The notes under the pieces are model-generated. The model saw only the letters and a list, made by a program, of their open reading frames with translations. It did not search any database and had not been told where the DNA came from. Positions 43,301 through 54,800 of a stretch of DNA of 64,000 nucleotides are shown piece by piece. Origin of the DNA: Blepharisma stoltei (taxonomy: Eukaryota; Ciliophora; Heterotrichea; Heterotrichida; Blepharismidae). The translations under genes were made by a program, and so were the position numbers. Within the stretch, counting starts at the first letter, position 1. Each line of letters begins with the position of its first letter. The stretch spans positions 1 to 64,000 of the forward strand of contig CAJZBQ010000004.1 of the NCBI GenBank assembly GCA_914767885.1, given 5' to 3'.

Positions 43301-45472
43301 TTTAAGAGAGTGTCCTCTTAAATTTTTGGCCGTTTTTCCTGAATTTTCTACGAATTTTTCTGTATAATCATATATTTCGCCTTCTTCAGAAACTAACGCG
43401 ATTTGATGCTTGGATTCTTTTTCTTTAAAAGCAAATACCAAAATAATTGAATTTTGTATTGAAGTCACTGAAATTCTTCCACTACATTGAATAATGCTGT
43501 GATTGGGCAATTTTAAAAAAATAGTGGGTGGTAGATCTAATTCTGTGTCAGAAATTGGCTGGATATTTGTATATATGTCTTTGAAATAGATACTGTATGG
43601 CTTTGGCATAAAAAAATCAATACTGTTCTCTATTATTCCTTGAAGAGGATATTTCAAAATTTCTGCAGCTTTTGAATTTGCATATGTAATTTTTCCGAAA
43701 TCCTTATTTTCGCCTGAAATTATAATTAACCCATTACTTTCATCAAAATAGCTAATATTTTTATTATCTCTGAAGGAATTGGTGGCTATTTTACCTATAG
43801 ATCTCATTCTGCTTTCTAAATAATTTGCCTTTTCGACATCAGATAAAATATTTCTAACATATGAAGAGTACATTAAATAAGCCTCTTTGCTTTTTGGAAA
43901 CTTTACCACTAAATTGGTATATTCTTTATTCAAATAAAAAATTGAATCAGATATTGAAATCAACATTTTATTCAGTTTTTGCAATTCAGGCTTAAAAGAC
44001 ACTAGCTCTTTTCAAAAATCCAATAAATCATTACAAACAATCTCGTCTTCAATTCTTATATCTTGGATCTTATTAAAATATTTCAAAAATTCAGTGCTTT
44101 CATTTGAGTCATAATCAGATAAAATTTTTTTGCAAGAATATTCTTGATAGATTCCTTCTAAAGTAATATCAGATTCTCTTCCTTTACTTAATTTTATTTT
44201 TGCTAAAACATCATTATTTAGTGTAAAAATGCAATAATTTGTTTCCCAGATTGTAGTCAATTTATATGAGTATAGCTTTGAATTAAGAAAGCAATCAGCA
44301 AATATTTGCAATATTTGGTCAGAGTGAATTGAATTATTAAGACAGAGGGCATAACGTAATAAATGCTCAAATCCGTAAATGTCTGTGCCAAGTTTTATGC
44401 TTGCTGGTATCTCATTTTTAATTTTTCTTTGCAAGATGATAATGATTTGTATAAGGATTAGACATAATATTGGCAAAATAATAGCAGCAAATAGAGTAAT
44501 AACAAAAGCTTTATCTATAATCCTAGCAAACACGAATATAAAAGCCATCATCATAACAATAAAAAATCTCAATGCCATAATGCAATTCACAAAAGTTGAA
44601 AAATAAGGCAAATAAATCATGACTTCAGCCATCAAAATTCCAGAAAATATCATAATAAGTATTTGAAAATACACAATATTATACACTGCTAAGAAAGCAT
44701 GCAAAATTGGTGATAAATAAGTAAAAAAAGCTAAATGAAACTCAACTCTTGAATGAGCTCTCGCTTCTAATATTTGTTTAGCCATAGAATGTCGAATATC
44801 GCCAGAAAATACAGCATTCAATAGCAAAATAAAAAAATAAATGATCAATAAAATAATGATTGCCACTAATAATCCTACATTAACTTTAAAGTCAGAGCCA
44901 TTATTTCCCTCTGGGTATTCTAATGCATAGTCTTTAGGAAAAAAGCTATACTTGAGGCAAAGAGTTAGCAATGCTACATTTGGGATTAAAGAAAAATGAG
45001 ACCCAATATATAAAGTTCGTCTAAAAGTCCTATAGAAAATTCTTGGAATTCGGACAGAATGGTAAATCAGGCTGGCGAGGAATAAAATTCCCGTGAAATT
45101 GAACAAAATTATTCCAAGAGAAGCATAGATGCAGAAATTGACCACATTTGAAGCTGCGCATATGGTATCAAGGCGAAGATAGCCTAAATATTCCCAAACA
45201 GTCATAATGTCTTTTCATCCAGTTATTTGTAAATCAGGAATCCATAGCAAGCTTGAAATCTGAATACATCAAATGAGATTTGTAAAAATGACTTGCACTT
45301 TTTGGTTAAATAAAGCTCTTTCTTTGGGATTTTTTTTGTAATAGCTGGCTCTATAAAATTCAAAAATAGAATTGATTAAAGATTTTTTCCCTCTTATTCT
45401 ATTAATCCTTTTCAGCTGACTTGTGTCCTCATCAGCTTCTTCTTCAAAATTTATATTGAGTAAGGTTGACAT
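40326..45472 (-). CDS. Multipass membrane protein with central PAS domain (array copy 1)
   Basis: Starts at ATG 45472 (MSTLLNINFEEEADEDTS), ends at TAA 40326 (IIPVKYSRK). The N-terminal half has about eight membrane segments ending near AIILPILCLILIQIIIIL. A conserved cytosolic linker and a PAS-like domain follow (SNGLIIISGENKDFGKITYA, SKAAEILKYPLQGIIENSI, FMPKPYSIYFKDI); then a second module with two membrane segments around an extracytoplasmic part, and a last membrane pair. The helical FPKSKEAYLMYSSYVRN stretch and this layout recall TmcB/TmcC-type ciliate proteins; I infer a sensory or signalling role. Three IESs and two 15-nt introns are removed. One junction near 41818-41855 remains unsolved, so this copy may be starting to decay. 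Confidence 0.75.
40491..40604 (-). mobile_element. IES, TA-bounded, 112 nt
   Basis: TA at 40491-40492 and 40603-40604. Excision joins DSDSLSVI to KSQLNWIIISLVIYIFF, restoring the last membrane segment seen in the other three copies, which lack an insert here. Confidence 0.65.
41572..41586 (-). other. 15-nt intron (array intron 2)
   Basis: GTAATTGAAAATTAG; same position as introns at 47304-47318, 52983-52997 and 59037-59051 in the paralogues. Confidence 0.92.
42006..42568 (-). mobile_element. IES with GATCGAACGA TIRs, 561 nt
   Basis: TA at 42006-42007 and 42567-42568. The TIRs are CTCCCCCC(C)CATCCTTGATCGAACGA at both ends. Two additional inverted copies of the same motif lie just inside (about 42070-42092 and 42511-42533), a doubled-end structure. 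Excision gives FYTSSKVESASNIDIPIT in frame, aligning with SDMSLPISIG-type sequence of the other copies. Confidence 0.85.
42619..42633 (-). other. 15-nt intron (array intron 1)
   Basis: GTAATTACTACATAG; at the same position as 47709-47723, 53388-53402 and 59433-59447 in the paralogues. Confidence 0.92.
42744..42845 (-). mobile_element. Short palindromic IES, TA-bounded, 100 nt
   Basis: TA at 42744-42745 and 42844-42845. Almost the whole element is an inverted repeat (TAAAACGCACTAGAAAAATC and, inverted, TAAAATACACTGGAAAATC, both followed by AATAATTGCTAAT). The symmetry continues outside the TA into the gene (CTTGC on one side, GCAAG on the other). Excision gives QKSGELASKIPQKSDNLS in frame. 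Confidence 0.85.
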
Positions 45473-45794
45473 GCCTCTAATAAATAATTATAAGAAAAAT
45501 GCTTTGGGAGACTAACAAAAGGTAAGTGCCAATATATCAAAAATCTGATAGAGAATAATTTAAGTTAATTATAATGTTGAGTAATATTTGAGCCATATAT
45601 TTCACATAATTAATTTGTAAAAAAATCTAAAACTAAGAATCTTTTAAAATAATTATAAAATAGAATTTTTATCATTTAAATTTAATAATATCTCGCAACA
45701 GATTCAGAAATAATATTTTAGATTTTTTTAATTAAAAAATTTATATTCGCAGCATCTCAGATTTTATAAAAATGTAAGAAATTTATTAACCATT

Positions 45795-46080
45795 CTAATG
45801 TTGTAAGTTGGCAAGTAGTTTAATGAAATATTTAAAGCTTTTCATTATTAGTAAAAAACTTTTTGCATATTTTCCAATAATTTCTGAAGCTTCAATTAAG
45901 CATAGAATATTAAATAATTTATTGCATTTTTTTATTATGAGAATTATCAAAGACTTTAAAATTTTTGGTCTGGCTGATAGGTAGTCTAAACATTTTTCGT
46001 AACGATAAACAAAATAATAAAGGAAAAAAATGCAAAATATATAAGGATTCTTCATATATGATGAGTTAATGTGCCATCTC
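45795..46080 (-). pseudogene. Relic of a PAS-membrane paralogue
   Basis: The frame contains YEKCLDYLSARPKILKSLI, clearly related to YEKCADYLLARPEVLKTLI in the C-terminal module of copy 2, but decays at once afterwards (IKKCNKLFN...). It lies between copies 1 and 2 with no other recognisable part of the gene, so it is a leftover of a deleted or degenerated array member. Confidence 0.7.
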
Positions 46081-46190
46081 TGTGGTGTTAGAACACAAAA
46101 TATTAAAAATTTGTTTATGGCTTAAAATTCTGAAAGGATTTTCTTCGCTAAACTCAATATTTTTTATCTATTAACACTAAAATTTAATTA

Positions 46191-49100
46191 TTACGGCATA
46201 ATTTTCATCACAGCATTTATTTTCTGAAAATATTTCTTTTCTCTTCTGAAAAACACCAAATAAAGCCCTAAATATAAAGCAAAAGAAAAAAGAATAAAAG
46301 CGATGAGCACTGCTACGATAATTTTCATTTGGTTATCTATAACGCTTTGTGAATACTTATCAGTCTCATCAATAAAACTATCAAAATTGTAATCTAATTC
46401 TTGGAGAGCCGCAATTCACTTTCTTCACATAAAATAATCTGGATAATAAAAAGAAAGAGAATATGCATCGGCCATTATACTTAACTTTGAAGAGTATATT
46501 CCATATGCTAAATAATCTGCACTATACTGTTTATCATATTCATAAAGAGCAGCTTTAATATTTTCTGATAAAACGTCTGCACACTCGTTTTTCCTTATTG
46601 CCGAATTTGAGTAATCTAATTTTGATACGATTTCTAAAAATTCATTTTCGTTATCACTGAAAGGAAACATAGACGATAATTGATCTAGAATCGGTAATCC
46701 AAATTTTGTCATGCTAATCTCAGTTGTTCATATATTCAAGCTTGTATATAAAACTTGTATATTTATTAAAGTCTTTAAAACTTCTGGTCTAGCCAATAAA
46801 TAGTCAGCACATTTTTCGTAAAGATAGGTGATGTTTATTATTGAAAATAATAAAGAAAAGGCCAAAAATATAAGAGTTCTTCATGCATACTTTCAATAGC
46901 TTTTAAAAGTATATGGCTTCATAGAAAGATGAGGCTCATTTAGTGTTACGTCTGCCTGAAAATGAGCATATTTAAGTCTTTCCATAATTATTTGCTTTAG
47001 CTCAAAATAGTGACTATAGGCATTTTTTCTTATTGTATTCCAAAGATTGTTTTCTATCTTAATGATTGTGTAATAAAATGGAATCATTATTAAAATGCAT
47101 ATAATCAGGAGCGCAATTCCTAATAATAAAAGAATTATCATGTCAGTTTTAAAGCTGCTCATCATAGATTTTTGGTAGTCTATAATATCATAAAGTGAAT
47201 TATTGCAATATCGAATCGATTCTCCATACCCATTTAATAATAAAAACGACATATCATTCAGTCCATTGCCAGTATTATTTAATTCGCTTAAGAAACTCTT
47301 TCCCTAAATAAATTTTACAATTTTGATAAATGCTGCAATTGTATCTATCAAGGTTGATTTTTTCTTATAAACTCCATTTTCATCGATTCTCCATAAATTT
47401 ACAGCTTCATCAGTCAAAATGCTTTGGCCTAAGCAAGAATTTCTGATTTTAAGATTCATAGTAACATTTCAATAAATATTTTCTAAATCCGCTAATTTTT
47501 CTTTATATTCCTGAAACGTTAATGCAGTTGCTGGATCATTAGACTTAATGACAGTGGCTACATATATCATTCTTGATAGATAGCCGATTCTCTGAAAATC
47601 TTTTCCAGATTTTCCTATGCTTATAGGAAGACTCATGTCACTGATTAAATTTATGTCGTAAAAAGCATAAATTAAGACTGTAATGTTGACAGCCAAAACT
47701 ACAAGCATCTGTGTAAAAATTACTGAAAAGGCAAATGCTAAATGTAAAATATTGATGGCCTTAGATGAGGATTTTATCATATTGAGAAATCTCCTATGAG
47801 AAGAGCATGCTGATAGCTGAGATTTTGAATCATTATCACGTTTTTCTGACAATTCTTTAGCATTTTTTTCTGGAAAAAGCATAATTTCAGAGTCTAAGCA
47901 TTCTCCAAAGCGGGGGCTTTCTCTATAAGTTGAACTAAAAGTTTTATCAGTGCATAAAGATCCTAACTGCTCCTTCTTATAAACTATTTTTTTCTAAAAA
48001 TAAAAATCGTTTTTAATTGTTGTGTTCAGTGGGAGTAAAAAATTTATTGATAATTGATTCGTTACTTGGGTTTTCCCTATTTCGACTGAATTTTCATTAT
48101 TTCATTTTAAAAGCTCTTCTTTGTCGTTTATGAGAGCTACATAGGGCATTTTCATTTTGTAAAATTCTGAGTGCGAAAGAATTAAAAAAGTTTCAGTCTT
48201 GAAGTTTGATAAATGGTAAGGGATATTTGGCTGCAGCTTAAAGTCTTCTGAGTTAAAAAATAAGGTTTTTAAGTTCCATCCTACCAAGTTTTCAGATTTT
48301 TTAGCTATTCTATGAAAATTATCCGAGTGGCAAATTATTTCTCCTTCCTCTGATATCAAAGCAACCTCGTAATTTTTGACTTTGGGTTTAAATACAAATA
48401 TAGCTACAACTAGATCGTTCACGGTAGTTACTGACTTCTCCCACTCCGTGAGCGAACAAAAATAACTTTGTTCGCTGCGAAGGGGAGTAATTTTTTTTTA
48501 AAAAAATTTATATATAGATTTTTTCGAAAAATATTTCTCGAAAATTTAAAAAAATCCCAATTCGTAAAAATTGGAAAGCAAATATTAATTGAAATTGTAA
48601 AAAATTTATGTTTTAAAACATAATTTGTTTAAGATTAAACAGAATCAAATTTTTTTTCTATAAAAAAATTTTCTATTAAAAAAAATTTTGTTCGCTCGCA
48701 GAGGGTGGGTTTTAGACAAAAATAGGGATTTTTCTAATGGTTTTGTTCTCTCACAAGGGGGGAGTGAGACTTTCCCTACACATTCTAATAAATCATTTTG
48801 TGTTATTAAAATGAATCCTTGGCTTAAATCTATTTCAGATGAGGAAGTAAATTGAACAAATCTTTTGGCTTCAGCCTTGAATTTTTCTTTATAATAGGGG
48901 TGAATGAAGTTTAAAATGTTGTCACTGATAAGGCTGCCAATTGGGAGCCTAAAATATTCTGCAGATTTTTGGTTGGCATAAAGAATATCACCAAAATTTT
49001 GGAGTTCATTCGAAATTATCAAAATTCCATTACTGTCATTAAAAAAGCTAAAATTTTTAGAATCACTAATGAAATTTCCAAGAGTTCTGTCTAGGGCTCT

Positions 49101-51542
49101 TAATTTCATCTCAAGTAAAATCGATTTTTCCGAGTCATAGGTGATATCCTTAATAAATGAATAATAAAGAGCTAAGGATTCTCTCGAATTGGGGAATTTC
49201 AAATTTAAATTGCTGTATTCTTTATTTAAGAATAAAATTTCTTCATCTATCAAGAACACACAATTAAAATGGCGAGCCATCCGACCCGTCCTTCTCCTGT
49301 ACCCTCAGGGACTACGGGGTTAAGAAGTAAACGGGGCCTGGATATTGTGTCCAGGGTGGGGGTTTTTTTTTTTTTACCTTCGTCGGGACACCACGACAAG
49401 GTTTTTTTTTGCCTCTCACAAAGACGAGAAGACCAGAGCCGCAGAATCAGGAGTCACACTTCAGGACTAGAAGGAAGTGAGGAAGCTTGTAGTGGAGCTT
49501 GGGGACCTGAAGAAGACTCCGGAAGGCTACTTTTCCCCTCCCCAGAAAGGACGGCGCCGGGTCACTAGACCCTATCAAAGGAGTACCTGGGTGAGTCTCC
49601 CTGTCAGATGACGACGTCACCATTTTTTGGTGACGTCGACAGAAAATGGAGTGAGCAACAGAGCCGGTGCTTAGGGCGCAAGCCTGAAGCTGGCAGCGCT
49701 GGGTAGAGGCTGAAATAAACCTCCGTGACCCGCTAAAACTAATTAATCTAAAAAAAAAATCATCTATCAAGTTGAGATTCTTTTGTAGTTTATGCAGATT
49801 CGGTATTGATGAGGCAATTTCACTCCAAAAATTCAGTAAATTTGTACATAAAATTTCATCTGTTTTTTTAATTATATTGAATTGCAGAAAATAATTAGAA
49901 TATTGTGATCCTTCAGATAAATTGGCATTGGAAATATTTGTTTTACATATATATTCTTGGTATGCAGCTTCAAGAGACCAATCTGAAATTTGTTTTATTT
50001 TGCTGAGCTTGATTTTTGCTAAAGATGCTTCTTTTAGAGTAAATAAACAGTAGTTAGCTGCTCATATAACTTGAAGCTTGCTCCTGTTAACCCCTTTTTC
50101 TATAAAAAAAATTTCAAAGGTACTGATGATTTGATTTTTGTTTTCAGTATCGTTTGAGCATAACGCATACCTTACTTGCTTCCCTCTGTGTGCGAACAAC
50201 ACATGAGAGAAAAATTTAAAGCCCACTCTTCATGAGAGAACAAAAAATTTTTTATATAAAAGTGATCATTATTATAACGAAATCTCTAATTAATTCTAAC
50301 AGTTTTATTCTAAAACAAATTTTACAAATTAAATTAATTTTTGCGAGTTAGAATTTTTAAATTTTAAAAAACAAATTACTAAAAAGTTTATAAATTAATT
50401 TCATCTGTGAGGTAATTTTTTTGTTGGTTGCTCACAGACTGGGGAGTTAGAGATTTTTCTAAATCGTATTGTGAATTTATTTCTGCCAAATTTTCAGGAA
50501 TACATTTATTTATTTGTTTTTGCAATGCTACAGAAAATTGAACAATAAATAAAACTGATAATGGACCTAAAATAATTACCAAAATTGAAATAGCTAATGA
50601 ATTATCCATTAAACTTCCTAGAAGAAAAATAGAAGAAATAAAACCTATAAGGTATAATCTCAGAATTATAATAGAATGATAATAAACTGAAAAATAAGGT
50701 AAAAACATAGTAATTTCCTTTATCAAGAACGCTGCAAAAATGATAGCTAAAATTTGTAAATATATAATGTCGTTTTCAGCAAGCACAGAATAAGCAATTG
50801 GAAAAAAATATGTAAAAAGTGTGACATGAATATCAATTTTTGAGTGAGCTTTAGCATTTATAGCTTTTTTAGAAACAAAGTGCCGAATTTCTCCTGAAAA
50901 CTCTGTCTGAAAAAAAATTAAAAATAGGGAAATGACCAGTGCAACACTAACTCCAAATTGCAATAGAGGGCTTATTTCGAATTCTTTAAAATCATTATGA
51001 TTTTCATATTCTGAGACACTATTTTGAGGTAAAAAATTATATTTGAGAAAGATGGAAAATATTTCAATTGAGGGGATTAGAAAAAACGTTGATCATAAGT
51101 AAAAAATCTGTTTAAAAGTACCTAAAATATATTTTGGTAAAGGATAAGAATAATAAATAATAATGACAAAAGGAATAATACAAAAAAAATGAAAATAAAC
51201 TGCCAAAGCAGATAAGTAAAGACATTCATTTATTATCCCTAAGGATGAGCAGGCATTGTCAAATTTTAAATAGCCAATTATTTCTCATATTATCATATTT
51301 TTGTGTCAATTTTTAATTGAAAGATGTGGGATTCATAATAAGCTTATAGTTTGAAAGCATCAAATAATCCCTTCAAGTGCTGTTTTAGCTTTTTGTAATA
51401 TAAAATCTTCTACCTCTAAGTTTTCATCATAGTAAAGCCGCCGATAAAGCTCAAAAACAGAGATCTTGATATTATTTTGAGTTTTATTTCACTTTTGTGT
51501 GAAACCAAAAATTGTGCCAGCTTGATCCTCTAATTCTTTCAT
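46191..51542 (-). CDS. Multipass membrane protein with central PAS domain (array copy 2)
   Basis: Starts at ATG 51542 (MKELEDQAGTIFGFTQKW), ends at TAA 46191 (KINAVMKIMP). Aligns end to end with copies 3 and 4 once a SINE (49255-49759), three IESs (47964-48037, 48432-48767, 50173-50449) and two 15-nt introns are removed. Landmarks: membrane block with EFSGEIRHFVSKKAINAKAH; PAS-like block with DSNGILIISNELQNFGDILY and NQKSAEYFRLPIGSLISDNI; YEVALISEEGEIICHSDNF; then the second membrane module with LNGYGESIRYCNNSLYDII and YEKCADYLLARPEVL; final LYLGLYLVFFRREKKYFQK. About 1370 residues after removal. It carries more inserts than copies 3 and 4, each at a site that is empty in those paralogues. 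Confidence 0.85.
47304..47318 (-). other. 15-nt intron (array intron 2)
   Basis: GTAAAATTTATTTAG; contains an in-frame TAG that would stop the protein if not spliced. Confidence 0.92.
47709..47723 (-). other. 15-nt intron (array intron 1), stop-free
   Basis: GTAATTTTTACACAG at the homologous site. Being 15 nt and lacking a stop, retention would just add five residues (VIFTQ), unlike the TAG-containing versions in the paralogues. Confidence 0.85.
47964..48037 (-). mobile_element. Short IES, TA-bounded, 72 nt
   Basis: TA at 47964-47965 and 48036-48037, with CTCCCACTG / inverted ACTGCTCCTTC ends. Excision gives QLSINFLGSLCTDKTF, matching QLSINILGSLCSDKNF in copy 3, which has no insert. Confidence 0.92.
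48432..48767 (-). mobile_element. IES, TGA-bounded MITE with doubled TIRs, 333 nt
   Basis: The direct repeat TGA (plus strand) lies at 48432-48434 and 48765-48767. Excision gives ECVGKVSVTTVNDLVVAIF, identical to copy 3. TIRs are of the GAGCGAAC family (left CTTCTCCCACTCCGTGAGCG, right inverted CTCCCCCCTTGTGAGAGAAC). A second inner TIR pair (TTCGCTGCGAAGGGGAG and TTCGCTCGCAGAGGGTGGG) shows the doubled-end layout also seen at 14420-15255. Confidence 0.92.
49255..49759 (+). mobile_element. SINE-like element in a PAS-gene exon
   Basis: Flanked by the exact 12-bp duplication TCATCTATCAAG (49243-49254, 49760-49771). Nearly identical to the copy at 8653-9140, with a longer T-run and an A-run tail. 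Copy 3 has the empty site (TTCTTCATCTATCAAGTTGA at about 54523), which proves an insertion and fixes both ends. Confidence 0.96.
50173..50449 (-). mobile_element. IES, TA-bounded MITE-like, 275 nt
   Basis: TA at 50173-50174 and 50448-50449. TIRs: inverted right TAACTCCCCAGTCTGTGAGC, left ACTTGCTTCCCTCTGTGTGC. Excision joins YDLEKSL to RYALCSNDTENK, matching ILEKSLRYALCSNDAEHK in copy 4, which is uninterrupted. Confidence 0.93.
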
Positions 51543-51866
51543 AATGATTATATTTATGCTATGGATTTATTAATTTTCTTTTGATTAAATAATACACGAA
51601 GCAAATATATGATAAACTATAGAGCTTCTGTTTCATATTAATCATATATTTTACTTCATCCACTGAAAATGTGTTAATTTGGCCTTGATTTTATTATCTC
51701 ATGTAATTAGTTAAAAAATAAAAAACTTAATTAAACAAAATATCTCAAGAGTTCGAGTTTACTTTTTCAAGCTAATAGATTAGCTTAAGTAAAAACTGAA
51801 TGAGATGGTCATAATTGATGCTATTTCTTATTGCTTATATACAGTATATTAACCCAAAATTAATTA

Positions 51867-54800
51867 TTATGGCATTATTTCCATGACAGAATTTATTTTC
51901 TGCAGATACTTCTTTTCGCTTCTGAAAAACACCAAATAAAACCCGAAATATAAAGCAAAAGAAAAAATAATAAAAATAATGAGTGTGGCTACAATGATGC
52001 TCATTTGGTCATTAATTACGCTTTGTGAGTAAGCATCTATTTCGTCTATAAAAGTATCATAATTTGAGTCCAGTTCTTGAATAGAAGACATTAAATTTAG
52101 TCATATTTCAGGATTCTCAGATGAGCTGACTACTAGGGAAGCTTCAACTACTATGTTTAGCTCTGCTGAGTAAACCCCAAATGCAAAATAATTTGAGTCA
52201 TGCTGCTTGCCCTCTACATACAGAGTTTCTTTAAAATCTTTAGATAAAATTGCTGCATACTTATCTTCTCTTATTATTGAGTTTGAGTATCCTAATTTTG
52301 ATATGATTTCTAAGAAATCATTTTTGAGATTGCAAAAAGGATAAGTAGAAGGAAATTCATATATTAAAGGGATACCTATGCTTTCCAAAATTACTTCCGT
52401 TGTTGATATACTCAAACTTGTATATAAAATTTGCAAATTTATTAGATTTTTCAACACTTCAGGCCGAAATAGCAAATATTCTGTGCATTTTTCATAAAGA
52501 TAAGAAATGTTTATAATTGAAAATAATAAAGCAAATGCCAGGTATACCAGTGTTCTCCATATATATTTTCAGTAATTTTTAAAACGAAATGGCTTCATAG
52601 AGAGACGCTGATCGCTTAAAGCTAGTTCTGGCTGAGAGTGGACGCATTTAAGCCTTTCCATAACTGTTTGCCTCAGCTCAAAATAGTGATTATAAGCTTT
52701 TTTTCTTATATTATTTCAAAGATTGTTCTCGATCTTAAAAATTGAGTAGTAAAATGGGATTATTATTAAAATGCATGCCAATAAAAAAACTATTCCTAGC
52801 AGTAAAAGAATTGTCATTTTAACTTTAAAGTCGCTCATCATAGATTTTTGGCAGTCTATAATATCATACAGTGAACTATTGCAATAGTGAAGCGCTTCGT
52901 CATACCCATTTAATAGCAAAAACGAAATATCTGTACTAGTCGCAGTCTCATTGGTATAAAATTTTTGGGCTAGGCCGTTTCCCTATATATTTTTTACAAC
53001 TTTAATAAATTTTGCTATTGTGCTTATTAGCGTAGTTTTTTTTTTATAAATTTCATTTTCATCAACATTCCATAAATTTACCACTTCATCAGTCAAAATG
53101 CTTTGGCCTGAGCAAGAATCCCAATTATTTAGATTTGAGGTAACATTTAAGTATAAATTTTCTAAATTCGATAAAATAATGATATATTCCTTGGCCATAT
53201 CTATATATAATGGATCTTCTCACGGTAGGTTTGGAAGTGAAAAAAGCATCCTCGAGAGATATGCGATTTTCTGTAAATTTTTCCCTGTTTTCCCGATACT
53301 TATAGGAAGATTCATGTCGCTTATAAAATTTATATTGTAAAATGCGTAAATTAAAACTGTAATATTGACAGCCAAGACAGTCAAAATCTATATAAAAACT
53401 ACTGAAAAAACAAAGGCTATATGCAACACATTGATGGACCTTGATGAGGATTTTATCATATTGAGGAATCTGGCTTGAGAAGTGCTTGCTGAAACCTGAG
53501 ATTTTGCATCCTCATCACGCTTATCTGAGCCTTCAGCGTTTTTGTCAGAAAATCTATAGAGCATTATTTTGGAGTCTAAATCTTCTTCTGAATGACTGCT
53601 TTCTTTATCAATTGAGCCAAAATTTTTATCAGAGCATAAAGACCCTAATATATTTATTGATAATTGGCTCCTAGTTATTTGTGCTATTTCTTTATTCCCC
53701 TGTGGATTTTCGTTGTTCCAATTTAAAAGTTCTTCATGACTATTTATTAGTGCTATATAGGGCATTTTCATTTTGTAAAATTCTGAGTGTGAAAGAATTA
53801 GAAAAGTTTCAGTTTTGAAATGAGACAAATAGTAAGGGGTACTTGGCTGCAGCTCAAAGTCTTCTGAGCTAAAAAATAAGGTCTTCAAGTTCCATCCTAC
53901 CAAATTTTCATTTTTTCTGGCAATTCTAGGAAAATTATCCGAGTGGCAAATTATTTCTCCTTCCTCTGATATCAAAGCGACCTCATAATTTTTGACTTTG
54001 GGTTTAAATACAAATATAGCTACAACGAGATCGTTCACTGTGGTTACTGAGACTTTCCCTACACATTCTAGTATATTATTTTGTGTTATTAAAATGAATC
54101 CTTGGCTTAAAATTATTTCAGATGACGAAGTAAATTGAACAAATCTTTTGGCTTCAGCTTTGAATTTTTCTTTATAATAAGGATGAATGAAGCTTAAAAT
54201 GTTGTCACTGATAAGGCTGCTAATCGGGAGCCTAAAATATTCTGCAGATTTTTGGTTAGCATAAAGAATATCACCAAAATTTTCGAGTTCATTCGAAATT
54301 ATCAAAATTCCATTACTGTCATTAAAAAAGCTAAAATTTTTAGAATCACTAATGAAATTTCCATGAGTTCTGTCGAGGGATCTTAATTTCATTTCAAGTA
54401 AAATCGATTTTTCCGAGTCATAGGTGATATCCTTAATAAATGAAGAATAAAGAGCTAAGAATTCTCTCGAATTGGGGAATTTCGTATTTAAATTGCTGTA
54501 TTCTTTATTTAAGAATAGAATTTCTTCATCTATCAAGTTGAGATTTTTTTGTAGTTTATGCAGATTTGGCTTTCCTGAGGCAATTTCACTCCAAAAATTT
54601 AGTAAATTTGAGCATAAAATTTCATCTTTTTTTTTAATTATATTGAATTGCAGAAAATAATTAGAATATTGTGATCCTTCAGATAAGTTGGCATTGGAAA
54701 TATTTGTGCTGCATATATATTCTTGGTATGCAGCTTCAAGAGACCATTTTGAGATATATTTTATTTTACTTAGCTTGATTTTAGCCAAGGATTCATCTTT

